From an uncultured Eubacteriales bacterium (lineage in GTDB: Bacteria > Bacillota > Clostridia > Oscillospirales > Oscillospiraceae): 64,000 bases of DNA. Made by a program: the position numbers and the translations under genes. The stretch covers positions 1 to 64,000 of the forward strand of contig CAKTSK010000004.1 of the NCBI GenBank assembly GCA_934597725.1, in the 5' to 3' direction. Shown here piece after piece: positions 50,824-59,666 of the stretch (position 1 is its first letter; each line of letters starts with the position of its first letter). The notes beneath the pieces are model-generated. The model ran no database searches, was not told the origin of the DNA, and saw only the letters and a program-made list of their open reading frames with translations.

Positions 50824-51201
50824 GTGAACGACGAGGGAAACGTGGTGCTCTCTCTGCTGGGAACGCTGGTGGTGGTGGCCGCGGTGCTGCTGCTGGCCTA
50901 TGTCACCACCCGCTTTCTGGCCCTGCGCCTGCCTGGGGGCGGGGGCAGGAGAGGCAGGACCCGCCGCCTGACGGTGGTGGAGCAGCTGGCGGCGGGCAAG
51001 GACGCCCGGCTGCTGCTGGTGCGGTGCCAGGACCGGTATCTGCTGCTGGGGGTGACCCCGGGCGGGGTGACCTGCCTGAAGGAGTTCTCGCCCCAGGAGA
51101 CCGCCGGCTGGGACCAGGACAGCGGGGAGGACGGCCCGACCGCCGCCCCGCCGTCCTTCCGGGACCAGCTGCAAGCCCTGCTGGAGCGGAAAAAGCCATA
51201 G
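50824..51201 (+). CDS. fliO: Flagellar biosynthesis protein FliO (FliZ)
   Basis: The start is GTG, 3 bases after the cheY stop. The 125-residue protein has one membrane helix (about 7-28), then LTVVEQLAAGKDARLLLVRCQDRYLLLGVTPGGVTCL, the FliO signature. It assists FliP ring assembly. The C-terminal 40 residues are hydrophilic. Confidence 0.86.
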   Translation: MNDEGNVVLSLLGTLVVVAAVLLLAYVTTRFLALRLPGGGGRRGRTRRLTVVEQLAAGKDARLLLVRCQDRYLLLGVTPGGVTCLKEFSPQETAGWDQDSGEDGPTAAPPSFRDQLQALLERKKP

Positions 51202-51217
51202 AAGGAGAGCGTAGCTT

Positions 51218-51871
51218 ATGCCCCTGATCAATGTAAACGGAGACTCGGTCACATCCCTGCAGACGATCCTGTTTTTGACGCTGCTGATGCTGCTGCCTTC
51301 GCTGCTGGTGATGATGACCTCCTTTACCCGGTATGTCATCTCCTTCTCCTTTCTGCGCTCGGCCATGGGCCTGCAGCAGAATCCCCCCAACATGGTCCTG
51401 ATCGGCATGGCGCTGTTTCTGACCCTGTTTACCATGGGGCCGACGATAGACGAGATCCGCACCCAGGCCTATGAGCCCTACCGGGCCGAGGAGATCTCCC
51501 AGGAGGAGTTTTTTGACCGGGCCCAGGTCCCCCTCAAGCAGTTCATGCTGCGGGAGACCGAGACCAGCTCGCTGAACCTGTTCTGCGAGCTGTCCGGGGC
51601 CGAGGTGCCGGAGACCGGCGCCGAGGACCTGCCCCTGCGGGTGATCGTCCCCTCGTTTATGACCAGCGAACTCAAGCGGGCCTTCGAGATCGGCTTTTAC
51701 CTGTACATCCCCTTTGTGCTCATCGACGTGGTGGTCTCCTCCACGCTGATGTCCATGGGCATGATCATGCTGCCGCCGGCCATGATCTCCATGCCCTTCA
51801 AGCTCCTGCTGTTCATCGCGCTGGACGGCTGGCAGCTGCTCTTTTCGACCCTCATCCGAGGATTCCACTGA
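51218..51871 (+). CDS. fliP: Flagellar export gate protein FliP
   Basis: The 217-residue protein shows LLMLLPSLLVMMTSFTRYVISFSFLRSAMGLQQNPPNMVLIGMALFLTLF and the C-terminal SFMTSELKRAFEIGFYLYIPFVLIDVVVSSTLMSMGMIMLPP, conserved in FliP. It lacks the N-terminal signal peptide many FliP proteins have; the start at 51218 with GAAGGAG fits. It forms the export channel core with FliQ and FliR. Confidence 0.96.
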   Translation: MPLINVNGDSVTSLQTILFLTLLMLLPSLLVMMTSFTRYVISFSFLRSAMGLQQNPPNMVLIGMALFLTLFTMGPTIDEIRTQAYEPYRAEEISQEEFFDRAQVPLKQFMLRETETSSLNLFCELSGAEVPETGAEDLPLRVIVPSFMTSELKRAFEIGFYLYIPFVLIDVVVSSTLMSMGMIMLPPAMISMPFKLLLFIALDGWQLLFSTLIRGFH

Positions 51872-51885
51872 AGGAGGTCTGAGCC

Positions 51886-52137
51886 ATGGAAGTGGTGGAC
51901 ATCATGCGGGAGGCCATCCTGGTGGCGCTGAAGCTGGGCGGCCCCGTGCTGCTGCTGAGTATGCTGGCAGGCATCCTGGTGGCCATCTTTCAGGCAGTCA
52001 CCCAGATCCATGAGCAGTCGCTGGCCTTCATCGTCAAGCTCATCATCGTCGTCCTCATCCTGGTGGTGGCGGGGGGCTGGATGCTGGAGACCCTGCTGGA
52101 TTTTACCCGTTATCTATTTACCCTCATGCAGGGGTAA
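51886..52137 (+). CDS. fliQ: Flagellar export gate protein FliQ
   Basis: The 83-residue protein with two transmembrane helices contains IMREAILVALKLGGPVLLLSMLAGILVAIFQAVTQIHEQSLAFIVKL, typical of FliQ. AAGGAGGTCTG precedes the ATG. It packs around FliP. Confidence 0.95.
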   Translation: MEVVDIMREAILVALKLGGPVLLLSMLAGILVAIFQAVTQIHEQSLAFIVKLIIVVLILVVAGGWMLETLLDFTRYLFTLMQG

Positions 52138-52152
52138 GAGGAGGAGAGGCCC

Positions 52153-52929
52153 TTGGACTGGCGATCCCTTTACCTGCTGGAGCTGATCCTGACGCGGATG
52201 ACCGGCTTTGTGCTGCTCAACCCGCTCTTCGGGCGCGGCACCATCCCGGGCCTGGTGAAGCTGGGCTTTGCCGGGGTGCTGGCCCTGTTCACCTTCCGCT
52301 ATGCGCCGGGGCTGGCGCTGCCGGCCCTGCCGGCCACGGTGCTGGAGTTTTCCCTGCACCTGCTGCTGGAGCTGGCGGTGGGCTTTGTGCTGGGCTTTGT
52401 GATGCGGCTGTTCTTCTCGGTGGTGCAGTTCGGCGGCGAGATCATCGACGCCCAGATGGGCATGACCATGTCTCAGATCTACGACGCCAGCAGCCAGGCC
52501 AACCTGACCCTCACCGGGTCGCTGCTGAACATCCTGCTGGTGCTGAACTTCTTCGCGGCCAACGGGCACTACACCCTGCTGCGGATGCTGACCCTCTCCG
52601 GCACGGTGCTGCCCTTTGGGCAGGCCGCCCTGGCCGACGGGGTGGCGCCCTACATGGCGGAGCTGTTTTTCACCTGCATGGTCCTCGCCGTCAAGCTGGG
52701 GCTTCCCATCCTGGCGGCGGAACTTTTGAGTGAGGTGGGCATGGGGATCCTGATGAAGGCCATTCCCCAGATCAATGCCTTCGTCATCAACATCGAGTTG
52801 AAGGTCATCGTGGGCCTGGTCCTGCTGCTGGTCTTCCTCTACCCCATGAACGAGTTCGTTCTGGGGGTGGAACAGGAAATGCTGCAAAGCCTGGAGCGCG
52901 CCTTGGGGATCCTGGCGGGCGCGGGCTGA
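52153..52929 (+). CDS. fliR: Flagellar export gate protein FliR
   Basis: TTG start with AGGAGGAG upstream. The 258-residue protein has six membrane segments, with LELAVGFVLGFVMRLFFSVVQFGGEIIDAQMGMTMSQIYD, the FliR signature. It completes the FliPQR channel. Confidence 0.94.
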   Translation: MDWRSLYLLELILTRMTGFVLLNPLFGRGTIPGLVKLGFAGVLALFTFRYAPGLALPALPATVLEFSLHLLLELAVGFVLGFVMRLFFSVVQFGGEIIDAQMGMTMSQIYDASSQANLTLTGSLLNILLVLNFFAANGHYTLLRMLTLSGTVLPFGQAALADGVAPYMAELFFTCMVLAVKLGLPILAAELLSEVGMGILMKAIPQINAFVINIELKVIVGLVLLLVFLYPMNEFVLGVEQEMLQSLERALGILAGAG

Positions 52930-52951
52930 GCCCCGGGGGAAGTGAGATACC

Positions 52952-54019
52952 TTGGCCGACAGCCAGAAAACCGAAAAAGCGACCCCCAAAAAGCGACGGG
53001 ACGAGCGAAAGAAAGGCCACGTCTTCTTCAGCAACGACGCCGTGTCGGTGGTCACCCTGGTGGGCAGCTTTGCCCTGCTGTGGGCCTTTGGCCCGGGCAT
53101 TGCCCAGCGGCTGAAGGAGCTGCTGTATTACTGCCTCTCCCTGGCCGCCGGCCTGCCCGACGGCGGCGGCCTGCGGGCCCAGGAGGCGTTCCTGGCCGCC
53201 CTCAAGACCCTGGCGGCCACCGCCGGCCCGCTGCTGGCGGTGACGGCCCTGCTGGCCGTGGCGGCCACCTTCTTTCAGACCAAGCTCCTCTTCTCCTGGG
53301 AGTCCATCAAGCCGAAGTTCAGCCGTATCAGCCCCTTGCAGGGGTTCAAGCGGCTCTTTTCCTTTCGCAGCGTGGTGGAGGCCCTGAAGGGGATCTTGAA
53401 AATTTCCATCCTGCTGCTGCTGATCTACCGCTACCTGGGCAACGTGGTGGATCTGTTTGCCAAATACCTCTACACAGACCTCACGGCGGCCTGCGGCCAC
53501 CTGTTCCGGGAGACCTTCTCCCTGGTGGTGCAGATCGGGCTGGCCTTCGCCATCCTGGCCGCGGCGGACATCTTCTACCAGTGGTGGGAGTATGAGCGGC
53601 AGATCCGCATGTCCAAGCAGGAGGTCAAGGAGGAGTATAAACAAACCGAGGGCGACCCCCAGGTGAAGGGGAAGATCAAGGAAGCCCAACGAAAAATGGC
53701 CCAGTCCCGCATGATGCAGCAAGTGCCCCAGGCGGACGTGGTCATTCGGAACCCCACGCATTTTGCCGTGGCGCTGCGCTATCACCCGGAAGAGGACCGG
53801 GCGCCGGTGGTGCTGGCCAAGGGCCAGGACCAGGTGGCCCTGCGGATCATCCAGGTGGCCCAGCAGCACCAGGTGGCGGTGGTGGAAAACGTCCCCCTGG
53901 CCCGGGCGCTGTATGCGTCCTCGGAGCTCAACGGGGAGATCCCCCCCGCCCTGTACAACGCGGTGGCGGAAGTGCTGGTCTATCTGTACCGGATGGACCA
54001 GGGAGACGGACCGCAATAA
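52952..54019 (+). CDS. flhB: Flagellar export specificity switch protein FlhB
   Basis: TTG start. ADSQKTEKATPKKRRDERKKGHVFFS is the FlhB N-terminus. Four membrane helices follow, then the cytoplasmic domain with the autocleavage motif NPTH (about residues 267-270) in VIRNPTHFAVAL. Cleavage switches export from hook to filament substrates under FliK control. A free FlhB-like C-terminal domain is also encoded at 26087-26434. Confidence 0.96.
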   Translation: MADSQKTEKATPKKRRDERKKGHVFFSNDAVSVVTLVGSFALLWAFGPGIAQRLKELLYYCLSLAAGLPDGGGLRAQEAFLAALKTLAATAGPLLAVTALLAVAATFFQTKLLFSWESIKPKFSRISPLQGFKRLFSFRSVVEALKGILKISILLLLIYRYLGNVVDLFAKYLYTDLTAACGHLFRETFSLVVQIGLAFAILAAADIFYQWWEYERQIRMSKQEVKEEYKQTEGDPQVKGKIKEAQRKMAQSRMMQQVPQADVVIRNPTHFAVALRYHPEEDRAPVVLAKGQDQVALRIIQVAQQHQVAVVENVPLARALYASSELNGEIPPALYNAVAEVLVYLYRMDQGDGPQ

Positions 54020-54041
54020 GAACAGAGGAGCCCTCATCATT

Positions 54042-54062
54042 ATGAGACAAATTCGCGTATGA
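54042..54062 (+). CDS. Possible 6-codon leader peptide coupled to flhA
   Basis: ATG AGA CAA ATT CGC GTA TGA: its stop overlaps the flhA start (gtATGA). GAGGAG lies about 12 bases before this ATG. flhA itself has no Shine-Dalgarno immediately upstream, so ribosomes may load here and re-initiate on flhA. The leader resembles the first codons of flhA (MRQI), so a local duplication of the start region is also possible. Confidence 0.4.
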   Translation: MRQIRV

Positions 54063-56140
54063 GACAGATTGTAAGACAGATCCTGAGAAACTATGCCGTG
54101 GTGCTGGCTGTCGTTGTGATCGTGCTGTTCCTCATCATCCCGCTTCCGCCGGCGATGCTGGACGTGATGATCATTCTGAACATCTCTCTGTCGATCATGA
54201 TCCTGATGATCACCATGACCATCCGGGATGCTTTGGAGTTTTCCATTTTCCCCTCCCTGCTGCTGGTGACGACCCTGCTGCGGATCGGACTGAACGTATC
54301 GTCCACCCGGCTCATCCTCTCCAACGGCGGCTTTGCGGGAACGGTCATCAAATCCTTTGGCAACCTCATGACCCAGGGCAACCTGGCCATTGGTATCGTG
54401 ATCTATCTGATCATCGTCCTGGTGCAGTTCATCGTCATCACCAAGGGCGCCGAGCGGGTGTCCGAGGTGGCGGCCCGCTTCACCCTGGACGCCATGCCCG
54501 GCAAGCAGATGGCCATTGACGCCGACCTCAGCTCGGGCATCATCGACGAGATGGAGGCCCGGGTGCGCCGGGGCAAGATCCAGCGGGAGGCGGACTTCTA
54601 CGGGGCCATGGACGGCGCCACGAAGATCGTCAAGGGCGACACGATCATGTCCCTCATCATCACCGTCATCAACTTTGTCGGCGGCATCGTCACCGGCATG
54701 GTCATGGGCGGCAGCGACCTGGCCACCGTGCTGGGGACCTATACCATCGCCACCATCGGCGACGGCCTGGTCTCCCAGCTGCCGGCCCTCATGATCTCCA
54801 CAGCCACGGGCATGATCGTCACCCGGTCGGTGTCCGAGGAGAACCTGAACACCGACGTGCTCCAGCAGTTCAAGAGCCAGCCCAAGGCCATCCTGTCCAC
54901 GGGCGTGATCCTGCTGCTGCTGGGCCTGTTTCCCGGCACCCCCACCCTGCCGCTGCTGCTGGTGGGCGCGGGGCTGGGCACCGTGGGCTTTTTGATCAAC
55001 CGCCAGATGAGCCGTCAGGCCCAGCAGGAGGCCCTGGCCCAGCAGGAGGCCCAGGCCGAGCCGGCGCCCCCGGCCGGCGAGACCGACTACTTCAAGGACA
55101 TCAGCCACGTCTATGACCTGCTGGCGGTGGAACCCATTGAAATGGAGTTCGGCTACAGCCTCATCCCCCTGGTGGACGAGGCCAGCGGCGGCAAGATGAT
55201 CAACCGCATCGTCATCTTCCGCCGGCAGTATGCCCAGGAGATGGGCTTTGTCATCCCCTCCATCCGCCTGCGGGACGGCGCGTCCCTGGGGACCAACCAA
55301 TACATCATCAAGATCCGCGGCGAGGAAGTGGCCCGGGGCGAGATCCTGGTGGACTACTACCTGGCCCTGGAGCCGTCCAGCCCCGCCGGCGAGATCGACG
55401 GCATCGAGACCGTGGAGCCGGCCTATGGCATCCCCTCCCGGTGGATTTTGCCGGAGAACAAGGAGATGGCGGAGATCTACGGCTACACCGTCATCACCCC
55501 CCTGACGGTCATGCTCACCCACCTGTCCGAAACGGTGAAGAAGCACGCCTACGAGCTGCTCAACCGGTCGGAGACCATCCAGCTGGTGGAGAACCTGAAA
55601 AAGACCGAGCCGGACCTGGTGGCCGAGGCCATTCCGGGGGTGCTGTCCTATGCCACCCTGGAGAAGCTCCTGCGCAGCCTGCTGCGGGAAGGGGTCCCCA
55701 TCAAGGACCTGGGCACCATCGTGGAAACGGCGGCGGAGGCCTGGGGCACCAGCCACGACCTGGACCTGGTCACCGAGCAGGTCCGCGGCGCGCTGAGCCG
55801 GACCATCACCCGCAAGTTCTGCCAGGATGGCCAGCTGCGGGTGGTCACCCTGGACGCCGAGGTGGAGAAGAAGATCCTCGGCGCCCTGACCAAAAACGAA
55901 CACGGCACCTATCTGGCCCTGGGGCCCGACGTGATGCAGCAGATCGTGACCCAGCTGGGCGAGCTGCGGAAGAAATTCAACGAGCTGTCCCAGACGCCGG
56001 TGGTCCTCACCAGCCAGATCATCCGGGTCTATCTGAGCCGGATGCTGGCCCAGTTCTACCCCGACGTGTATGTGCTGGCCTTCAGTGAGATCACCAACCA
56101 GGTGCAGATCCAAGCCATCGGAAACATCGCCCTGCCGTAA
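54059..56140 (+). CDS. flhA: Flagellar export gate protein FlhA
   Basis: The 693-residue protein has eight N-terminal transmembrane segments. The FHIPEP-region loop is visible as RFTLDAMPGKQMAIDADLSSGIIDEMEARVRRGKIQREADFYGAMDGATKIVKGDTI. A large cytoplasmic C-terminal domain binds chaperone-substrate complexes. It is the main export gate and receives FliS/FliT/FlgN cargo. The usual downstream flhF-flhG are absent; the sigma-factor gene follows after 27 bases. Confidence 0.97.
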   Translation: MRQIVRQILRNYAVVLAVVVIVLFLIIPLPPAMLDVMIILNISLSIMILMITMTIRDALEFSIFPSLLLVTTLLRIGLNVSSTRLILSNGGFAGTVIKSFGNLMTQGNLAIGIVIYLIIVLVQFIVITKGAERVSEVAARFTLDAMPGKQMAIDADLSSGIIDEMEARVRRGKIQREADFYGAMDGATKIVKGDTIMSLIITVINFVGGIVTGMVMGGSDLATVLGTYTIATIGDGLVSQLPALMISTATGMIVTRSVSEENLNTDVLQQFKSQPKAILSTGVILLLLGLFPGTPTLPLLLVGAGLGTVGFLINRQMSRQAQQEALAQQEAQAEPAPPAGETDYFKDISHVYDLLAVEPIEMEFGYSLIPLVDEASGGKMINRIVIFRRQYAQEMGFVIPSIRLRDGASLGTNQYIIKIRGEEVARGEILVDYYLALEPSSPAGEIDGIETVEPAYGIPSRWILPENKEMAEIYGYTVITPLTVMLTHLSETVKKHAYELLNRSETIQLVENLKKTEPDLVAEAIPGVLSYATLEKLLRSLLREGVPIKDLGTIVETAAEAWGTSHDLDLVTEQVRGALSRTITRKFCQDGQLRVVTLDAEVEKKILGALTKNEHGTYLALGPDVMQQIVTQLGELRKKFNELSQTPVVLTSQIIRVYLSRMLAQFYPDVYVLAFSEITNQVQIQAIGNIALP

Positions 56141-56167
56141 CGAGCGGGCCGGAAGGGAGGGCAAGCG

Positions 56168-57037
56168 TTGCAACCGACCGAGACATCCCCGGCCTTCCGC
56201 CGGGAAGAGCAGCTGGAAGCACTGCTCCGCCTGGAGCCGGAACAGCTGCTGGACCGTTACCGCCGCACCGGAGACGAGGACGCCAAGTGGGCCCTGGTCC
56301 TGCAGCATGTGGACATGGTGCGGGCCATCGCCAGCCAGACCCGGGGGGTCTACGCCAGCTTTGCCCAGGCCGAGGACATCGTCCACGACGGCATCCTGGT
56401 CCTGCTGGACGCGGTGGACAAGTTCGACCCCGACAAGGGGGCCAAGTTCCGCACCTATGTGACCAAGCGGGTCCGGGGCATGGTCATCGACCTGGCCCGG
56501 CGGCAGCACTGGTCCTCCCGGCAGATCCGCCACCGGGCCTCTCAGATCAACCGCGCCGAGGAGGTCCTCATGGGCGATCTCCAGCGCCAGCCCAACGACC
56601 AGGAGATGGCCGACTACCTGGGCCTGAGCCTGGAGAAATACGAGTCGGTGGTGGCCGAGATCGCCCTGTCCAACGTGGTCTCCTTTGAGATGCTGGTCAA
56701 TGCCTACGGCGGCGAGACCGCCGGCTGGGTCCAGGGCACCGGCGAGGGGGGCGAGAGCGGCCAGCCCGAGGCGGTCATCCAGGAGAAGGAGATGCACGAG
56801 ACCCTGCGCCAGGGGATCGAGGGCCTGCGGGAAAAGGAACAGCTGGTGCTGTCGCTGTATTACGAGCAGGAGCTGAACATGAAAGAGATCGCCCAGATCC
56901 TGGGCATCAGCGCCCCCCGGGTGTCCCAGATCCACAGCCGGGCCATCCAGAAGCTGCGGGGGCACATGCAAGCCTATCTGGCTGGCGACAGCCAGGAGAA
57001 AGGGAGGAATGAGGCAGATGGTGAAAGGGTTTTATAA
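56168..57037 (+). CDS. fliA: Flagellar RNA polymerase sigma factor FliA/SigD
   Basis: The start is TTG after GGAAGGGAGGG. The 289-residue protein has sigma region 2 (QAEDIVHDGILVLLDAVDKFDPDKGAKFRTYVTKRVRGMVIDLAR), region 3 (QPNDQEMADYLGLSLEKYESVV) and region 4 with an HTH (MKEIAQILGISAPRVSQIHSRAIQKL). It matches the WhiG/FliA group. It should recognise the CGAT-core promoters listed in this window, and its inhibitor FlgM is encoded at 14743. Its 3' end overlaps the next rod gene. Confidence 0.94.
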   Translation: MQPTETSPAFRREEQLEALLRLEPEQLLDRYRRTGDEDAKWALVLQHVDMVRAIASQTRGVYASFAQAEDIVHDGILVLLDAVDKFDPDKGAKFRTYVTKRVRGMVIDLARRQHWSSRQIRHRASQINRAEEVLMGDLQRQPNDQEMADYLGLSLEKYESVVAEIALSNVVSFEMLVNAYGGETAGWVQGTGEGGESGQPEAVIQEKEMHETLRQGIEGLREKEQLVLSLYYEQELNMKEIAQILGISAPRVSQIHSRAIQKLRGHMQAYLAGDSQEKGRNEADGERVL

Positions 57038-57767
57038 CCTGACATCCGGGATGCTGTCCCAAAGCCGGCGGCTGGACGTGGTGGCCAACAACATGACCAA
57101 CATCGCCACCCCCGGCTACAAGAACGAGACCTACACGGACACCACCTTTCGCGAGGTGCTCATGAGCCGCGTGGGCAACAAGGATAAGAGCGGCGCCCAG
57201 CAGATCGGCACGGAGACCTATATCCTGGCCCCCAGCCGCCTCTATGTGGACTACACCCAGGGCGCAGTGGAAGAGACGGGCATGAGCCTGGACTTTGCCA
57301 TTGAGGGGGACGGCTTCTTCGCCATCCAGACCCCCGCCGGCGTGCGCTACACCCGCAACGGCGGGTTCATCCTGGACGAGCAGGGCTATCTGTGCCTGGC
57401 CGGCCAGGGGCGGGTGCTGGGGCCGGACAACCAGCCCATCTATCTGCCCAGCGACCAGCTCCGGGCCGACCGCGCCGGCAACCTCTACATCCAGGACGGC
57501 CGGGACCCGGTGGGGCGGATCGGGGTCTTTACCTTTGCCGACAACGACCAGCTGACCATCGATGCCACCGGCCTGTACAACGGCCAGGGGGCGGCCCCGG
57601 CGGACACCCCCCTGCGCTGGCGGGCCCTGGAACGGGCCAACGTGGACCTGGTGGGGGAGATGACCAACATGATGGCCAGCCAGCGGGCCTTCCAGAGCGC
57701 CGCCCAGGTGCTGAAGATCTATGACGGCGTGCTCAACAAGATCGCCGCCGACGTGGGCAGCGTCTGA
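57018..57767 (+). CDS. FlgF/FlgG-family rod protein (FlhO-like)
   Basis: ATG 57018 is preferred because AGGGAGG is 10 bases upstream; ATG 57009 is too close. 249 residues: MVKGFYNLTSGMLSQSRRLDVVANNMTNIATPGYKNETYTDTTF at the start, and ERANVDLVGEMTNMMASQRAFQSAAQVLKIYDGVLNKIA at the end. This is one of two rod paralogues here, as in Bacillus flhO/flhP. It overlaps the sigma-factor stop by 20 bases. Confidence 0.9.
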   Translation: MVKGFYNLTSGMLSQSRRLDVVANNMTNIATPGYKNETYTDTTFREVLMSRVGNKDKSGAQQIGTETYILAPSRLYVDYTQGAVEETGMSLDFAIEGDGFFAIQTPAGVRYTRNGGFILDEQGYLCLAGQGRVLGPDNQPIYLPSDQLRADRAGNLYIQDGRDPVGRIGVFTFADNDQLTIDATGLYNGQGAAPADTPLRWRALERANVDLVGEMTNMMASQRAFQSAAQVLKIYDGVLNKIAADVGSV

Positions 57768-57781
57768 GAAAGGAGGAGCAG

Positions 57782-58507
57782 ATGAACCAATCGTTTTACA
57801 CCGCCGCCCTGGGCGCCCAGCAGCAGATGCTGCGCCTGAATGTCCAGGGCAACAACATCGCCAATGTGAACACCTATGGCTACAAGGGAGAGAAGCCGGC
57901 CTTCCAGCGCCTGATGTACGGCATGATCCGGGGCGAGCAGGCCCAGATCCCCCGGGGCACCGGGGCCAAGATTTCCGGCACGGTGACGGACCTGTCCGAC
58001 GGGATCATGATGGAGACCGGCCGGAAGCAGGACTACGCCATTTCCGGCGACGGCTACTTCGCCCTGTACGAGCCTGCCACCGGCGAGATCAGCTACACCC
58101 GGGACGGCTCCTTCACCCTGAGCATGTACCAGGAGCCCGACGAAGAGGGTGTGCTGCAAAAGGTCTACTATCTCTCCGACGGCGAGGGCCGCCAGGTGCT
58201 GGACACCATGGGCTATCCCATCGTGGTCACCGACCCCTCGGCCCGGCAGCCGGTGGGCACCTTCGTCTTTATCTATGAGGACGGCCTGCGCCACGCCGAC
58301 GGCGGCCGCTTTACCGCCGAGGGCAAGAGCCAGGAGGTCTGGGTGGGCAACGCCAAGGTGGTCCAGGGCTTCCTGGAGGGGTCCAACGTGGACCTGGCCA
58401 CCGAGATCTCCAAGGTCATCGAGGCCCAGCGCTCTTACAGCTACGCCCTGCGGATGGTGCAGACCTCGGACGAGCTGGAGACCACGGTGAACAACCTGAA
58501 AAACTAA
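57782..58507 (+). CDS. FlgF/FlgG-family rod protein (FlhP-like)
   Basis: 241 residues: NQSFYTAALGAQQQMLRLNVQGNNIANVNTYGYKGEKPAFQRLM at the start and EGSNVDLATEISKVIEAQRSYSYALRMVQTSDELETTVNNL at the end, with a GDGYFAL beta region. It forms part of the distal rod. AAAGGAGGAG precedes the ATG. Whether it is FlgF or FlgG in the Salmonella scheme cannot be settled by eye. Confidence 0.9.
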   Translation: MNQSFYTAALGAQQQMLRLNVQGNNIANVNTYGYKGEKPAFQRLMYGMIRGEQAQIPRGTGAKISGTVTDLSDGIMMETGRKQDYAISGDGYFALYEPATGEISYTRDGSFTLSMYQEPDEEGVLQKVYYLSDGEGRQVLDTMGYPIVVTDPSARQPVGTFVFIYEDGLRHADGGRFTAEGKSQEVWVGNAKVVQGFLEGSNVDLATEISKVIEAQRSYSYALRMVQTSDELETTVNNLKN

Positions 58508-58522
58508 CAGAGAGGCATTGGC

Positions 58523-59146
58523 ATGAAGAACTTTAACGAGCTGAACCTTTTGGAGCTGGACACCATCCGGGAGATCGGCAGCATCGGCACCGGCAACGCC
58601 GCCACCGCCCTGTCGGCCATTCTCAACCAGGAGGTCCACATCACCCTGCCCGACGTGCAGATCATGGACTACAACCAGGCCATCGACTGGATCGGCGGCC
58701 CGGAGACCATCACCGCCGGGGTGCTGGTGCGGCTGGGGGGCGAGATCAACGGCATCATGCTCTCCGTGCAGCAGCTGTCCTTTCTGAACCTGATCCTGGA
58801 CAGCATGAACATGAAGCCGGTGGCGGACTACGAACACCTGTCCGAGCTGGAGATCTCGGCGCTGGTAGAGGTGGGCAACATCATCATCTCCACCTTCATC
58901 AACGCCCTCTCCGGGCTGGCGGGCATCACCATCAAGACCACCGTGCCGGCCTTTGCGGTGGACATGCAGGGCGCCATCCTCACCGTACCCATGGCAGAGT
59001 ATGGCGGCCAGTCGGACTACATCATGGCCATTGGCACCGATTTCATTTGCGGCGAGCAGAGGGTCCCCTGCCGGCTGCTGCTGTCGCCGGATATGCGTTC
59101 GCTGGACTTCCTGCTGCACAAGCTGGGGGTTGCGGATGGACAATAA
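58523..59146 (+). CDS. cheC: CheY-P phosphatase CheC
   Basis: The 207-residue protein has two CheC repeats. The second active site is canonical (Glu116-x2-Asn119 in LVEVGNIIISTFINALSGL). The first has serine in place of the key asparagine (Glu17-x2-Ser20 in REIGSIGTGNAATAL), so it may be weak or inactive. CheC removes phosphate from CheY and interacts with CheD. It overlaps cheD by 11 bases. Confidence 0.95.
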   Translation: MKNFNELNLLELDTIREIGSIGTGNAATALSAILNQEVHITLPDVQIMDYNQAIDWIGGPETITAGVLVRLGGEINGIMLSVQQLSFLNLILDSMNMKPVADYEHLSELEISALVEVGNIIISTFINALSGLAGITIKTTVPAFAVDMQGAILTVPMAEYGGQSDYIMAIGTDFICGEQRVPCRLLLSPDMRSLDFLLHKLGVADGQ

Positions 59147-59618
59147 GTACATCGTAGGGATCGCGGATATGAAGATCGCCCGGCAGGAGGGCATGCTCAT
59201 CACCTATGCCCTGGGCTCCTGCGTCGGCATCTGTCTGTATGACCCTGTGGTCAAGGTGGCGGCGCTGCTGCATATCCTGCTCCCGCTGAACATGGAGACC
59301 GGACGGAAATCTCCCCTGAAATACGCCGACACCGGCATCCGGGAGACCCTGCGGCAAATGGAGCTGCAGGGCGCATCCCGGCGGCGGATCGTGGCCAAGA
59401 TCGCCGGCGGCGCCAAAATGTTTGAGATCCAGGGGGGCGGCAGTCTGGGCAACATCGGCCAGCGCAACATCGAGAGCGTACACCATGTCCTCAAGCAGGA
59501 GTCCATCCGGCTGCTGCGGGAGGACGTAGGGGGCAGCCAGGCCAGGACCCTGCTGTTCGACGTGGCCAGCGGAGACGGCTGCGTCCGCAGCCACGGCCGG
59601 CCGGAGCTGATTTTTTAA
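59136..59618 (+). CDS. cheD: Chemoreceptor glutamine deamidase CheD
   Basis: The ATG at 59136 gives 160 residues. Catalytic Cys29 lies in ALGSCVGICLYD and His46 in AALLHILLP; KIAGGAKMF and NIGQRNIESV are also conserved. CheD deamidates receptor glutamines and is modulated by CheC. Confidence 0.95.
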   Translation: MDNKYIVGIADMKIARQEGMLITYALGSCVGICLYDPVVKVAALLHILLPLNMETGRKSPLKYADTGIRETLRQMELQGASRRRIVAKIAGGAKMFEIQGGGSLGNIGQRNIESVHHVLKQESIRLLREDVGGSQARTLLFDVASGDGCVRSHGRPELIF

Positions 59619-59666
59619 CAAGGAAACGGGCATCGGATTCAAGTAGAAATGGGGGAGCAGAGCACA

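Noticed and set aside
52805..56971. Very long open frame on the minus strand opposite flhB, flhA and the sigma gene
   Set aside because: It is the mirror of highly GC-biased coding sequence. The plus-strand proteins are unambiguous and the antisense product is low-complexity (Gly, His, Val, Leu rich) with no motif.
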